Positions 1 to 6,173 of a DNA stretch of 6,603 bases are shown piece by piece. Each line of letters starts with the position of its first letter. Positions within the stretch are counted from its first letter, which is position 1. The position numbers were made by a program, and so were the translations under genes. Location of the stretch: assembly GCA_043755815.1 (NCBI GenBank), contig JAYUSF010000091.1, positions 1 to 6,603 of the forward strand. The letters are read 5' to 3'. A model generated the notes under the pieces. That model did no database searches, was not told where the DNA came from, and saw nothing but the letters and a program-made list of their open reading frames with translations. This DNA comes from CAIWAH01 sp043755815 (GTDB taxonomy: Bacteria > Verrucomicrobiota > Verrucomicrobiia > Limisphaerales > UBA9464).

Positions 1-204
1 CCCGCGCGAACACTCAAACCCGCCGCCATCATTCGCACCGGGACATCCGCATCAAACCCAATGCTGGCGCGCTCGTTCGCGTTGCACGCCGGACACTACT
101 TTGCAACCAATCGACCCGGAACAGCACCGCGGCCAGAGGAGTTCGCCGGACGCGCCAGCCGCCGGTTCAGGCAGGTCCAACACTTCGAGCCCCGATCTGC
201 CGCC

Positions 205-936
205 TCATTTGAGGTCCTCACCGGATAGCCCACCAACGGTCCAGTCGAGGTTGTAGATCAGGGTAGACCCATCCTTGAAGGGTGCATTGAGCCGTTCGTA
301 GGGCGCGAACTCCGAGTGCCCATCGACAAACAGCAGCATCATTCCGCGTGGTCCGTGCGCCGAGCTCGCGGTGCCCTTCTGCACGTTGTTCCACTTGCCC
401 TTCGCGCTCGCAAAGCACGGCGAGATTGCCTTTTTCGAAGGCGACTTCACCTCCTGCACCCGCCGGACCTTCAACGCGGCGCCGTCGTCCGTGTGGTAAA
501 ACTGGTTGTAGTAGTAATACGAACTGGGGAAGAGCAGCTGATTGGTGGGAATGGCGGCATTTGCCAGCGCCCACTCGATGTTGAAGCCCCGCCCCTTTTC
601 GGCCGGACAGAGGTAAAACGAGCGCGAGTTCGTGCTGATGTAGGGATCCAGAAGCTTGAGCAGATCCACGAATCCCATCTGCGGCCAATCGCGCCCGGAA
701 TAGGGAAACTGCTCACGGTTGTCGGGCGCATATAGGGCGTAGGTAATCCCGAGCTGACGTAGATTGGAGATGCAGCGGGCCTGATGCGCCTTGGCCTTGG
801 CCTTGGCCAACGCCGGGAGCAACATGCCGGCGAGAATCGCGATGATCGCAATCACGACGAGCAGTTCGATCAGCGTGAACGCCGCCCGGAACCTGCCCTG
901 AAGCCGCGCCGGGGGAATGGGACTGTCGGATTCCAC
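205..936 (-). CDS. Prepilin-type N-terminal cleavage/methylation domain protein (pseudopilin-like, H-X9-DG type)
   Basis: The protein resembles type IV pilins and type II secretion pseudopilins: a prepilin peptidase would cut the leader and the hydrophobic helix would anchor it in the inner membrane or pack it into a pilus-like fibre. With the GTG start used here (243 residues) the leader is 19 residues with three Arg, and the cleavage point is Ala19/Phe20 (RAA then FTLIELL). The conserved +5 Glu is Glu24, and a helix of about 20 hydrophobic residues follows. Next come LLPALAKAKAKA and a globular part with a Tyr-rich SSYYYYNQFYH patch. The C-terminal part carries HGPRGMMLLFVDGH, close to the H-X9-DG signature of prepilin-processing-associated proteins but with ten residues between His and Asp. 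The open frame extends upstream to a TTG at 1092, one base past the kinase stop. That extra Pro/Arg-rich stretch looks non-coding and there is no ribosome binding site, so I prefer GTG at 936, although it too lacks a clear ribosome binding site. Such genes occur in many dispersed copies in Verrucomicrobiota and Planctomycetota; the individual role is unknown. Confidence 0.85.
   Translation of the reverse strand: MESDSPIPPARLQGRFRAAFTLIELLVVIAIIAILAGMLLPALAKAKAKAHQARCISNLRQLGITYALYAPDNREQFPYSGRDWPQMGFVDLLKLLDPYISTNSRSFYLCPAEKGRGFNIEWALANAAIPTNQLLFPSSYYYYNQFYHTDDGAALKVRRVQEVKSPSKKAISPCFASAKGKWNNVQKGTASSAHGPRGMMLLFVDGHSEFAPYERLNAPFKDGSTLIYNLDWTVGGLSGEDLK
791..808. repeat. Three tandem copies of a 6-bp unit (ttggcc) inside the pilin-like gene
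   Basis: Three perfect copies of TTGGCC lie in a row on the plus strand. On the coding strand they give the alternating Ala-Lys run (LAKAKAKA) just after the hydrophobic helix of the pilin-like protein. The run is typical of this protein family, so the repeat is explained by the protein sequence. It could still be a slippage site, although a 6-bp unit would not shift the frame. Confidence 0.6.
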
Positions 937-1093
937 AGTGGTAAACGTTGCGGGCGGCCATTGCGGTGTCGAGCTCCGATAAGGCGGTTGAGGCGAAGGA
1001 TTGCCGTCATGCGCCCTTGTCAGCCCCGGCCCGATGCTTCCGTTTGGCCCAATTGCCCGCCTTGCCGGCGCCGGCGCCGCCAACGGCCACAAA

Positions 1094-2074
1094 TCATTTC
1101 AAACGCTGCTTGGCCAGCACGGCGCCGCCCGTGATGCCCGCGTGGTCGCCGAGCTTGCTGGCGATGATCTGGATGCCCTGGGTCGTCCCGGCCATCGCAT
1201 AGTCGAATGCGGTCTCGACAATGATCGCCATCATCTCGTCTTCCATCGCGTCGATCACCCCGCCGCCAAGCACCACAACCTCAGGGTTGAGGATGTTGAT
1301 GAGATTGGCGACGGCGATGCCGGTATACTCGGCCGCCTCCTCGATCACCTTTTCAACCAATTTGTCGCCCCGCTTGATCGCCTTGCGCAGGTCGCCGCTC
1401 TTCATGTCGTCGAGGTTGGGTCCGAGCATTTCGGTCAGGGCGGTTTTGCCCCCATCCTTCATGGCCTGCTGGATGCGCTTGAAGATCGCGGTGCGGCTGG
1501 CGAGCGCCTCGAAGCAGCCCTTGTTGCCGCAGCCGCATTCGGGGCCTCCCACCTCGATGACCATGTGCCCGACCTCGCCTGCGGTGCGGTTGAAGCCGCC
1601 GTAGAGCTTGCCGTCGATGATGAGCCCGCCACCGATGCCGGTGCCGAGGAACAGCCCGAGCATGTGCTTGGGTTTGCCTTTCAGCTCCACCTCATGCACC
1701 CCGAGCGTGCAGAGGTTGGTGTCATTTTCCGCAAACACCGGAACGCCCAGCAGCCTTTCCAACTCCTTCTTCAGCGGGGCATCTTTCCAGTTGAGATTGG
1801 GGGCGAAGATCACCTCGCCGGTCTCCGGATCGACCGCGCCGGGGGCGCCAATTCCAAGGGCCTTGACGTTCTTCAGCGACAGGTCGGCCTCGTCCACCGC
1901 GTCCCGAACGCAGCGCGCGATACGTTCGACGACCGACTCGAAGCCGCGGCCCGCCTTGGTGGAAAGCTTCGCGGCCTGAAGCAGCTTCAGCTGGGGCGTG
2001 AACACGCCGGCAAGGATCTTGGTGCCGCCCAGGTCAACGCCGACGATGAGGTCGGATTTTGGATTGTCTGCCAT
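1094..2074 (-). CDS. ROK-family sugar kinase, probable glucokinase
   Basis: This is a cytoplasmic kinase expected to phosphorylate a hexose with ATP, most likely glucose to glucose-6-phosphate, feeding glycolysis. The 326 residues match the usual ROK kinase length, and there is no N-terminal helix-turn-helix, which argues against a NagC/Mlc/XylR-type repressor. Visible motifs in order are the phosphate-binding DLGGTK (14-19), GIGAPGAVD (74-82), and END118TN, which holds the catalytic Asp118. Then come GTGIGGG (144-150), the sugar-binding ExGH (Glu167, His170), the zinc site CGCGNKGCFE (Cys180, Cys182, Cys187, with His170) and a C-terminal LGGGV. All key residues are present. The start is ATG at 2074, preceded by a weak GGCGGA a few bases upstream. 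It follows the secreted beta-helix gene in the same direction after 84 bases, so co-transcription is possible. ROK enzymes also include fructokinases, mannokinases and N-acetylhexosamine kinases, so the exact sugar is not settled by sequence. Confidence 0.93.
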   Translation of the reverse strand: MADNPKSDLIVGVDLGGTKILAGVFTPQLKLLQAAKLSTKAGRGFESVVERIARCVRDAVDEADLSLKNVKALGIGAPGAVDPETGEVIFAPNLNWKDAPLKKELERLLGVPVFAENDTNLCTLGVHEVELKGKPKHMLGLFLGTGIGGGLIIDGKLYGGFNRTAGEVGHMVIEVGGPECGCGNKGCFEALASRTAIFKRIQQAMKDGGKTALTEMLGPNLDDMKSGDLRKAIKRGDKLVEKVIEEAAEYTGIAVANLINILNPEVVVLGGGVIDAMEDEMMAIIVETAFDYAMAGTTQGIQIIASKLGDHAGITGGAVLAKQRLK

Positions 2075-2134
2075 TTTGTCCGCCGAAGTTGGAAGTCGCG
2101 GCCTAGGGTTCGCAGTGAACGGGACGAGGCAAAC

Positions 2135-2153
2135 AAAAAAGCCGGCGGCCGCG
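2135..2153 (-). terminator. Possible weak intrinsic terminator after the beta-helix gene
   Basis: On the minus strand, six bases past the TAA of the beta-helix gene, a very GC-rich stretch (GCGGCCGCCGGC) is followed directly by six T residues and then GTTT. This has the general look of an intrinsic terminator, but the best hairpin I can draw has only 3-4 base pairs. If real, it would separate transcription of the secreted protein from the downstream ROK kinase. Confidence 0.25.
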
Positions 2154-2158
2154 ACAAT

Positions 2159-4102
2159 TTACTTTCGCACCGCCGAGGGATTTAACGGTTGAGCCACCCG
2201 GGGAACGACATTTCCCACGCCGTCGAAACCCGAATAGAGCGGCAGCGCAATTCCGCCGACCCTTTGGGGCAGCGGTTGGTCTGCCGTCAGCCCGGTCGCC
2301 GGCAGCGCCCGGGTCACGCCCTTGCGGACTTCGGTGGCGATGGTCTGGAATGGAGTGCTGTTGGGAGAGGATTCTCCAAGGATGAAGACGCCCTGGGAGT
2401 CACGCAGGCGGAACATCGGGTCCGACTTCCAGACGCCGCTCGAAACACAAAGGCCGCCCAGCAACTCGGTCTTGCCCGCGCCCGAAGTTTCGACCAGCAC
2501 GCCCCCGAGGGCGGCCTTGAAGCCCAGCAGCCAGGCGAAGCCTCCGTTGTTCACCAGCTTCGTGCCCTCAAAGCTGCTGGACCACTGCCGCGCCCAAAGT
2601 CGGCGGCCCTCCTCCATCTTGAGCCCGGCCCCAGAATGGACATCCTCAAGAAACAGTTCGCCCCTGCCCGGCCAGGTCAGGTTCAGCCCGAGACAACTGC
2701 TGATGACCAGCGTTCGGTCGGAGGCATGCTCGACCAGCACTTTGGTCGCGGGTTCCACTTCCAGCCGCTCGAGGATCACCGGTTCGTTGGTGGGTCCGGC
2801 CACACGGAGCGCAGGACCGCCTTGCAGCGTCGCGATCGAAATCTTGGCCTCGCAGCCAATCAGCCGGTGAACGTTCCCCCGGATTTCGACCGGGGAATTG
2901 AGGACCCACGTCCCGTTCGGGAGGTAAATCGTCGTCGCCCCGGAATCGATCGCCGCCTGCAAGGCCGTGGAATCGTCGCGATTGTCATCGGGACGCCCAC
3001 CAAACTGCAGCGGACTGGCCCAGCGTTGCAGGGAGTCCCAGGGAATTTCCGGGGTTTCCTTGATCGGAAGCCGAAGGGTGCGGAACGGCGCGGGAAACAC
3101 ATTGAACAGCCGGTGCGAGAAGAATTCATCGATGCCAGGGCCGGGCGCGTTTTCGCCGGTGCCGGTGCGGTTTTCGACGAGATTGGTAATTGTCTGGTTC
3201 GTGCAACCGGCGCTCGCAAAGTCCCGCAGGAAAATGACGCCACGGTTCTGGACCGCGGGCGAGGGCCGACGGTGTGGCAATCCCTGAATCGTCGAGTCGA
3301 GCACGGTAATCATGCCGGCGGGATCGACGTTGAGAATGGCCGGCACCGAATTGGTGCTGGCAAAATGGCGCAGCGAAATGATCTGGCCACTGTTGCGGAT
3401 GGCGGCCACCTGTTGGTGCTCAAATTCCACCCCCTCCGCCGTGACCGAATAGACGGAGAAGGCGGTGCGGAGGCCCACGTCAAACCCGTCCACCCGGACG
3501 TTCTTCAGGAAGACGGGTCCGTTGAAGTCCACGTGGCTCAGATCAATGCCGGTCGCGCCGTCACCCTTGCCCCCGGCGATCACGGTCACGTCCCGAATCC
3601 CCCCCTGGTCGTTGGCCTTGAACTGAATCCCGATCGCGCCCGGATTCCCCTTGCCGGTATGAAGCGTCAGGTTGCGGACGGCGTTACGGTGGTGCTTCTG
3701 GTGGTTGCCGCCCGTCCACACCATCGGTCGCGGCCGGCCCGGATTGCTGAAGCCGGCGGAGTAATCAACCAGCTCCATCCGGGTGCCCTCCCGGCTCTGG
3801 CCTTGGAGAACTGTTGCCCGCTGGGCGGTGTCGGCTTCGCCATTCGGCCACCGCAGGGTGGCCGAAATGCGATAGGTTCCGTTGGGCAGGTAGATGATCC
3901 GGTTGCCGTTCGGATTCTCAAGCAGCGCCTGCTGTAACGCCTCCGTGTCGTCCGTCTTGCCGTCACCCTTGGCGTAGTAGGGCCCTTTGGACACGTCGAC
4001 GATTCCGGCATCATCGGGAAAGACGATGTTCTCGGCGACGACGCGGACGAAAAAGGTCAGCGCCAGCCACGAACAGAAGAATCGGATGAGCCGCGATTGC
4101 AT
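2159..4102 (-). CDS. Secreted tandem beta-helix protein, pectate-lyase-3 / GH28-related family
   Basis: The protein is predicted to be exported and to bind or cleave a polysaccharide. A signal-peptide-like start (Lys-free but Arg-containing MQSRLIRFF, then a hydrophobic stretch to about residue 23) precedes the first unit. That unit opens with AKGDGKTDDTEALQQAL (44-60) and YLPNGTYRIS (71-80), the N-terminal signature of the pectate_lyase_3 / GH28-related fold. Short repeated turns follow (for example the TGID, GFDVGLRT and GVEFEHQQ regions), as in a right-handed beta-helix. A second signature begins near residue 367 with FGGRPDDNRDDSTALQAAI and YLPNGTWVL (393-401), so the protein holds two such units in tandem. 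This two-helix plan resembles GH55 beta-1,3-glucanases and related phage and bacterial proteins. The substrate and catalytic residues cannot be assigned by eye, so it could be a lyase, a hydrolase, an epimerase or a non-catalytic binding protein. Start: ATG at 4102, chosen because the signal peptide begins there; no strong ribosome binding site is seen. Confidence 0.85.
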   Translation of the reverse strand: MQSRLIRFFCSWLALTFFVRVVAENIVFPDDAGIVDVSKGPYYAKGDGKTDDTEALQQALLENPNGNRIIYLPNGTYRISATLRWPNGEADTAQRATVLQGQSREGTRMELVDYSAGFSNPGRPRPMVWTGGNHQKHHRNAVRNLTLHTGKGNPGAIGIQFKANDQGGIRDVTVIAGGKGDGATGIDLSHVDFNGPVFLKNVRVDGFDVGLRTAFSVYSVTAEGVEFEHQQVAAIRNSGQIISLRHFASTNSVPAILNVDPAGMITVLDSTIQGLPHRRPSPAVQNRGVIFLRDFASAGCTNQTITNLVENRTGTGENAPGPGIDEFFSHRLFNVFPAPFRTLRLPIKETPEIPWDSLQRWASPLQFGGRPDDNRDDSTALQAAIDSGATTIYLPNGTWVLNSPVEIRGNVHRLIGCEAKISIATLQGGPALRVAGPTNEPVILERLEVEPATKVLVEHASDRTLVISSCLGLNLTWPGRGELFLEDVHSGAGLKMEEGRRLWARQWSSSFEGTKLVNNGGFAWLLGFKAALGGVLVETSGAGKTELLGGLCVSSGVWKSDPMFRLRDSQGVFILGESSPNSTPFQTIATEVRKGVTRALPATGLTADQPLPQRVGGIALPLYSGFDGVGNVVPRVAQPLNPSAVRK

Positions 4103-4229
4103 GCGTTGGCAAAGCCGCGGCGAACATAGGCAGGAAGCCCGACGAGGCGAGCCGTTTCCGAAGAAAATCCCGGCCCGTCCGGCAATTCGAGTTTCCCCGT
4201 CCGCCCGCTTCGTCTATGCCCGCCGGCGC
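4103..4229. promoter_or_regulatory. Divergent intergenic region between the beta-helix gene and the flippase
   Basis: These 127 bases separate the two divergently transcribed genes, so both promoters should lie here (an inference from orientation). I looked for -35/-10 pairs and operator-like inverted repeats on both strands and found none I could defend. A TTGGCA near 4105-4110 has no acceptable -10 at the usual spacing. Confidence 0.4.
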
Positions 4230-5540
4230 GTGAACGAATCGCGGACGACCTTTTTCCGGCAAAGCGGCTGGATGGCCATGGCCACCGTGGTCAGTGGCGC
4301 CTTCATGACCTTGGTGCACTCGTTCTCCGCCCAACCGCTGGGCGAGGCCGAATATGCCACCTTCGGCACGATGCTGCGAGTGCTCTTGCTGCTCGCGATT
4401 CCCAGCGCCGGGCTTCAGGTCGTGTTCGCCCAGCAGTCCGCGGCGACCGAAGCGGATCGCGACGGCGCGCTGGCAAGCATGACCCGCAACGTCCTGACCT
4501 GCCTGACCGTCGGTTGGCTGCTGTTGGTGGCGGCCACGGTCCTGTTCCGCCGGGAAATCGCCACGGCGCTTGGCCTTTCTGGGACTGAAGTCCTCTGGCC
4601 CGCTCTCGGAGCCGCGTGGGTGTCACTGGCGCTGCCGGTTTTCCGGGGCCTGGTTCAAGGACGCCAGCAATTCGGCACCCTCGGGGCCTCGGCAATGCTC
4701 GACGGGGTCCTGCGCCTGTCGGGCGTGCTGGGGTTGGTCGTGATCGGAGGCGGCAAGGCTGCCGCCGCCCTTACGGCCGCGGTGGCAGCCATGCTTGCGG
4801 CCACCAGCCTGACCGCCTGGGCCTCGCGTCGCATCTGGCTGGCGCCAGGGAATGGTTTCAACTGGGGGCAATTCCTCCGGCGCGCCCTCCCGTTCACGCT
4901 GGGCGCAGCTTGCCTGCTCGTGCTTTCCCAGTCGGACGTGATCTTCCTCAAGCTCGCCATCCCCGCCGTTGCAGCCGGGCAACGGGACCCGTTCCAACTG
5001 GGAACCCACTATCTGCCGGCGGCCACCATCGGCTTCGCCATGACCCAGTTTACCGTCCCCCTTGCCGTGGTCATGTTCCCGAAGATCGCCCGCAGCTTCG
5101 CCCGTTCGGAAAAATCCGACGCGCTGAGACTGGCCCTGCTCGGCACCTTCTTTCTCGGTGCCCTCGCCGCCCTTGCCGCGACGGTGTTTCCGAAGCTGCC
5201 CTTGCAGATCCTTTACTTCCGCTCCCCCGACAACTGGGCGGCCGCTCCGATGGTGCCTTGGTGCACGTGGGCGATGCTTTCGTTTGCTCTCGCCAATGTC
5301 CTCGTCAGCGACCGGCTCGCCCGGGCCGATTTCCGGTTCGTGCCCTGGGCCGTGGCACTGGTCGCGGTGTTCCTCGGCACTTTGGCGTGGCTGAAACCTC
5401 AGCTTGCCACAATGCAGCCGCTGGCCGCCTTTCGGCTGGTTGTCGGAACCATTGCCGGCTTCAACCTCGTCCTGCTTGGCCTGGTGCTGCTTGTTTCGTC
5501 CGGACGACGGCCGGACGGAACCATGGGCCGAGCCGGGTAA
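4230..5540 (+). CDS. MOP-superfamily polysaccharide flippase (Wzx/MviN-like, oligosaccharide exporter)
   Basis: This is an inner-membrane protein expected to flip lipid-linked oligosaccharides for surface polysaccharide, O-antigen or exopolysaccharide assembly. With GTG at 4230 it has 436 residues, close to the family norm, and about 12 hydrophobic segments (roughly 14-31, 48-69, 89-106, 122-139, 160-174, 176-196, 219-236, 262-283, 300-322, 341-360, 370-388, 398-424). Family-like features are the N-terminal SGAFMTLVHSFSAQPLGEAEYATF, the loop RGLVQGRQQFG (139-149) and the charged QSD236VIFLK at the start of the second half, where related flippases carry a conserved Asp. The frame is open upstream to 3987, but those 81 residues are charged, non-hydrophobic and antisense to the start of the beta-helix gene, so I reject them. 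No Shine-Dalgarno sequence is clear before 4230. The gene is divergent from the beta-helix gene, and no glycosyltransferases are visible nearby. Related alternatives are lipid II flippase MurJ, which is usually longer, and generic MATE-like exporters. Confidence 0.82.
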   Translation: MNESRTTFFRQSGWMAMATVVSGAFMTLVHSFSAQPLGEAEYATFGTMLRVLLLLAIPSAGLQVVFAQQSAATEADRDGALASMTRNVLTCLTVGWLLLVAATVLFRREIATALGLSGTEVLWPALGAAWVSLALPVFRGLVQGRQQFGTLGASAMLDGVLRLSGVLGLVVIGGGKAAAALTAAVAAMLAATSLTAWASRRIWLAPGNGFNWGQFLRRALPFTLGAACLLVLSQSDVIFLKLAIPAVAAGQRDPFQLGTHYLPAATIGFAMTQFTVPLAVVMFPKIARSFARSEKSDALRLALLGTFFLGALAALAATVFPKLPLQILYFRSPDNWAAAPMVPWCTWAMLSFALANVLVSDRLARADFRFVPWAVALVAVFLGTLAWLKPQLATMQPLAAFRLVVGTIAGFNLVLLGLVLLVSSGRRPDGTMGRAG

Positions 5541-5665
5541 GTGACTTCGGTCTGGTAAAGAACAACCTGGCCCACGCATGTGACCGCGGCCGTCAAATAA
5601 CCGCTCCGAGCCCGCGGACTGCCTGACATTAGGCCCGAATCAACGCTCATATGCTTGCTCGGCGG

Positions 5666-5677
5666 TCGGGCGCCCGA
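5666..5677. repeat. Perfect 12-bp palindrome TCGGGCGCCCGA near the end of the YjbR-like gene
   Basis: TCGGGC is followed directly by its reverse complement GCCCGA with no loop, one base from the TGA stop of the minus-strand gene, in the gap between two convergent genes. It could help form a transcript end, but there is no T-run on either side and no loop, so a terminator is not supported. A protein-binding palindrome or chance in GC-rich DNA are alternatives. Confidence 0.4.
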
Positions 5678-5678
5678 A

Positions 5679-6047
5679 TCACCCAGGGGCAGGTCCCGAG
5701 TCCGCCGAACCGGGTCCTCGGCGAGGCTTTCTCTGACGAACCAGGACGCTGGCGCCCGCGGCTTTGAGGGCCGATGCCACGAGCTTTCGGTTCGCCGACG
5801 CGAGGCGGACGTAGGTGGCACCGCCCTTGCCCCAGGCGCCGTTGCAGGGCTGGAATATGTCCGCGGCCTCCGCCACAAAGGCGGACTGAAGTTCCAGGGT
5901 CAGCTTCACCACTCCCCAGCCTTCATCCGATGCCCCCAGCGTCGCGAAGATCCGTCCACCCAGCCGAAAGTCCGGGTGATTCATGTGCGCCGACTCGACA
6001 GCGCCTGGAAGCGCGAGGGCCAGTTGGCGAAACTCATCGGCGGTCAT
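5679..6047 (-). CDS. MmcQ/YjbR-family protein
   Basis: This is a small soluble protein of 122 residues, the usual length for the MmcQ/YjbR family (CyaY-like fold, proposed DNA-binding, true function unknown). Recognisable family features in order are MTADEFRQLALALPGAVES (1-19), HPDFRLGGRIFATLG (24-38), a Lys-Leu strand (VVKLTLELQ, 47-55), FQPCNGAWGKGGATYVRL (65-82), and the C-terminal helix ending in VLVRQRKPRR. The last dozen residues are Gly/Pro/Ser-rich and probably disordered. I chose ATG at 6047 because homologues begin at the MTADEF-like motif. The frame also offers ATG at 6068 and 6125, but those add residues that do not look like the family. It lies 126 bases downstream of the SUMF1-like gene in the same direction and converges on the flippase gene. 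Nothing in the surroundings suggests a pathway. Confidence 0.87.
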   Translation of the reverse strand: MTADEFRQLALALPGAVESAHMNHPDFRLGGRIFATLGASDEGWGVVKLTLELQSAFVAEAADIFQPCNGAWGKGGATYVRLASANRKLVASALKAAGASVLVRQRKPRRGPGSADSGPAPG

Positions 6048-6173
6048 CCGGACGAGGCTTGAGCACATCCCGGTCGCCAGTCCAGCCGGTTGAACTCCCG
6101 AACCGCGGGTTCTGCCGGGACACAATTCACGGCGGCAGCCGCGAAATGGAAAGCGCCCCGCGCAGAGTGCCCA

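Noticed and set aside
1..204. Possible gene ends at the left edge: an open plus-strand frame from base 1 to about 228, and a possible minus-strand ATG-ATG start at 32-27
   Set aside because: Neither gives recognisable protein sequence. The plus frame overlaps the end of the pilin-like gene, and the minus start has only about ten codons in the window and no clear ribosome binding site.
1001..2185. Long plus-strand open frame (394 codons) antisense to the ROK kinase
   Set aside because: It lies opposite a gene with every ROK motif intact. Its translation is rich in His, Arg, Ala and Asp and has no recognisable domain. This is the usual antisense shadow of a GC-rich gene.
2189..3937. Very long plus-strand open frame (582 codons) antisense to the beta-helix gene
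   Set aside because: Despite its length, it is a codon-phase shadow: no family motifs, Arg/Gly/Val-rich low-complexity character, and the opposite strand encodes a clear two-unit beta-helix protein.
3987..4229. N-terminal extension of the flippase by 81 codons
   Set aside because: The extension is charged and non-hydrophobic, overlaps the 5' end of the beta-helix gene on the other strand, and makes the flippase longer than usual. The first membrane segment follows naturally from GTG at 4230.
4616..5626. Large open frames on both strands overlapping the flippase gene
   Set aside because: They are out of frame with the hydrophobic, family-matching reading and are Arg/Pro/Gly-rich, so they are shadows.
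6153..6163. GCGC-GGG-GCGC hairpin followed by TTT on the minus strand, after the SUMF1-like stop
   Set aside because: The stem is only 4 base pairs with three T residues, too weak to call a terminator in GC-rich DNA.
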